A stretch of 64,000 nt of DNA, taken from Aurelia coerulea. Lineage: Eukaryota > Cnidaria > Scyphozoa > Semaeostomeae > Ulmaridae. Made by a program: the position numbers and the translations under genes. Below the pieces are notes generated by a model. The model made no database searches. It had not been told where the DNA came from and saw nothing but the letters and a program-made list of their open reading frames with translations. Positions 62,584-64,000 of this stretch are shown piece after piece. The stretch is from NCBI GenBank assembly GCA_039566865.1, contig CM076949.1, forward strand, positions 10,641,501-10,705,500, read 5' to 3'. The first letter of the stretch is position 1, and each line of letters begins with the position of its first letter.

Positions 62584-64000
62584 TTAATTAAATCTGTTTG
62601 TAGTATTAATGTAAGTGATTGTTGCCAAGAGAATGTTCTTATTAGAAGATTCACTAAAGCGATCATTGCCATAGAGTAGGAGTGTGAGCAGTTCTACATC
62701 GTTCAACATATTACAGTTCACTCCATGGGATGCACAAATGGAGGTTACTCTTTCAAGGAGCACAGTTCTGTGGATAGCGTATTCTTGGCAGAGCAGCATA
62801 AAATGGGTGGTAGTTTCAATACCGTCGTTTGTTAGACACATTGGATCGGTGGTATCAAGGAAGTTGTGTCTGAACCTGTGTTCTCGCAGAGGACTTAAAC
62901 CTACTCTCAGTTGAGTTAATCTACGCACACCTGAGGGGTCATGGATACCAAAGATTTGATTTTTCACTGGCCTTACTAAACTGATCAATCTGGTTTTAAA
63001 AAGTGAGAATGACCTTAATTCACGAAACTCTAGGCTTAGAGTATTCCATTCGTTGATACAATGCGGAAAAAACTGTTTTTGAAAGCGTCAGTTCGTCGTT
63101 TTGGTACTGCGATGCTGTTTGTGTTTCTAAGGGCATAGCTTTGTTCTCTCATCTCTGGAAGTAACGAGGAAAGGTAAGCAGGGGCGAGGCCCTTGACGAT
63201 TTTAAAGAAAAGAACCAATCTTCTGTACCATCTCCTATTACTGAGCGATTCCCATCCTATTTCTTTATAGAGTTTTTCCCGAGAAGTACCTCTCCATGCA
63301 CCAGTGACAGCAAGGGCGGCATTGTATTGCATCGATTCGAGTCGATTCATAAGGAGACTTTGTGTGCATTCATGTGAGTATGGATTATCCACTGGTGCAA
63401 CATGGTAAATTATGCCACAGTAGTCAAAATGCGATCTGACATGCAACTTATAGATTTGATCAAGTGAAGGGCGTGGCAGGTAGCGGGAAAGAAGTTTAAT
63501 CATACCTATTCCTTTGTTAGCTTTACCAAGAAGATCTTTTATGTGGGAGGAGAAAGTTAGATTTTTATCAAGAATAAGGCCAAGGTGTTTATGCTCATTA
63601 ACTGAAGAGACTTGTATGTCATTAAAGTGGATTTGGGGGTGGTTCAGAGGTGCTCTCTTCCGAGAAAAATCGATTTTACAGCTTGCTTTGATGGGTCAGA
63701 ATTAAAGGACATCTTCCACTGGTGCGCCCACGATTTAATCAGGTTAAGGTCAAAATTAAGAGCATCAGAAGAAGAAAGAGGATCAAGAACAACTGAGAAT
63801 AAGGACGTATCATCTGCAAATATGCGAACATTCGATTTCAATCCATCTGGTAGATCATTGATATAAACGAGAAATGAAAGGGGACCTAAAGGCTGATTTC
63901 CAGTCAGTGGAATTTTCCGAGCGGGCGGAATTTCTATTGTATTCGAGAGAAAATGTTGCCCTGGCATTGAATAGAAAGTTACGCCTGAGCGACCTTTTAT
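62584..64000 (-). pseudogene. LINE family C-related copy, minus strand, cut by the window end
   Basis: Minus-strand reading from 63967: LGPLSFLVYINDLPDGLKSN, VRIFADDTSLFSV (FADD box) and WAHQWKMSFNSDPSKQAVKS. After a break at about 63640-63510 come KLLSRYLPRPSLDQIYKLHV, LESMQYNAALAVTGAWRGTS and IGWESLSNRRWYRRL; after another break at about 63030-62990, VKNQIFGIHDPSGVRRLTQL, NDGIETTTHFMLLC and LLTLLLYGNDRFSE, ending at 62584. Breaks between the three open frames show it is dead. It is more diverged from the other family C copies and probably a separate subfamily. The 5' part lies beyond the window. Confidence 0.85.

Noticed and set aside
1..64000. CRISPR arrays, bacterial operons, restriction or toxin systems
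   Set aside because: Repeats here are transposon termini, minisatellites or LTRs. Splice signals, LINEs and Penelope elements show eukaryotic nuclear DNA.

Overview
This window looks like AT-rich nuclear DNA of a marine invertebrate, most likely a cnidarian. The reasons are the mix of families (CR1/L2-like LINEs whose ORF1 carries an SGNH esterase, Penelope-like elements with a GIY-YIG endonuclease, Ty3/Gypsy elements, short inverted-repeat DNA elements), intron-like splice signals, and no bacterial operons. The taxon is an inference. Almost all of the window is nested mobile elements. Host-gene evidence is thin: one ankyrin-repeat exon (14838-14939), a tandem pair of tRNA-like genes (17046-17118, 17376-17448), and a doubtful first exon (46507-46592).

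Left part, 1-18.5 kb. There is a deleted LINE on the minus strand (1-935), a foldback-type element with inverted minisatellite arms (3357-4545), and a LINE 3' end (4898-5520). A complete but dead Gypsy element follows (6471-14092; 120-bp LTRs, GCACT duplications), with a 2.9-kb Mutator-like insertion in its pol. Next come the ankyrin exon, a two-ORF gene of Penelope ORF1 type, a 330-bp tandem repeat carrying the tRNA-like genes, and a 5'-truncated Penelope element on the minus strand.

Middle part, 18.8-27.7 kb. It holds a TTAA-flanked MITE and a copy of the same short inverted-repeat family seen at 3790-4294. That copy contains an intact two-ORF CR1/L2-type LINE whose ORF1 and ORF2 share one frame and are separated by a single TGA. 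A 2.7-kb element with about 600-bp inverted arms around a dead LINE fragment follows.

Penelope nest, 27.8-46.2 kb. One Penelope-like element runs on the minus strand with a partial inverted copy at its head, and a hammerhead-ribozyme fold lies at each outer end. It has been split three times: by a young intact Gypsy element (28405-35605; LTRs that appear identical, tRNA-Lys primer site, canonical -1 slippery heptamer, MYND zinc finger in pol), by a 7-kb element with split direct repeats A1-internal-B1-A2-B2 and no target duplication (35644-42622, the layout of Ngaro/PAT tyrosine-recombinase retroelements), and by a 144-bp hAT-like MITE. The inverted copy of the element preserves the empty sites of the first two insertions, and the main copy preserves that of the MITE.

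Right part, 46.2-64 kb. Fragments and near-complete copies of two further LINE families (called B and C here) lie end to end. One is split by a 3.2-kb Mutator-like element with perfect 34-bp inverted repeats and a 9-bp duplication; another carries two copies of a 211-bp TA-flanked mariner-type MITE.
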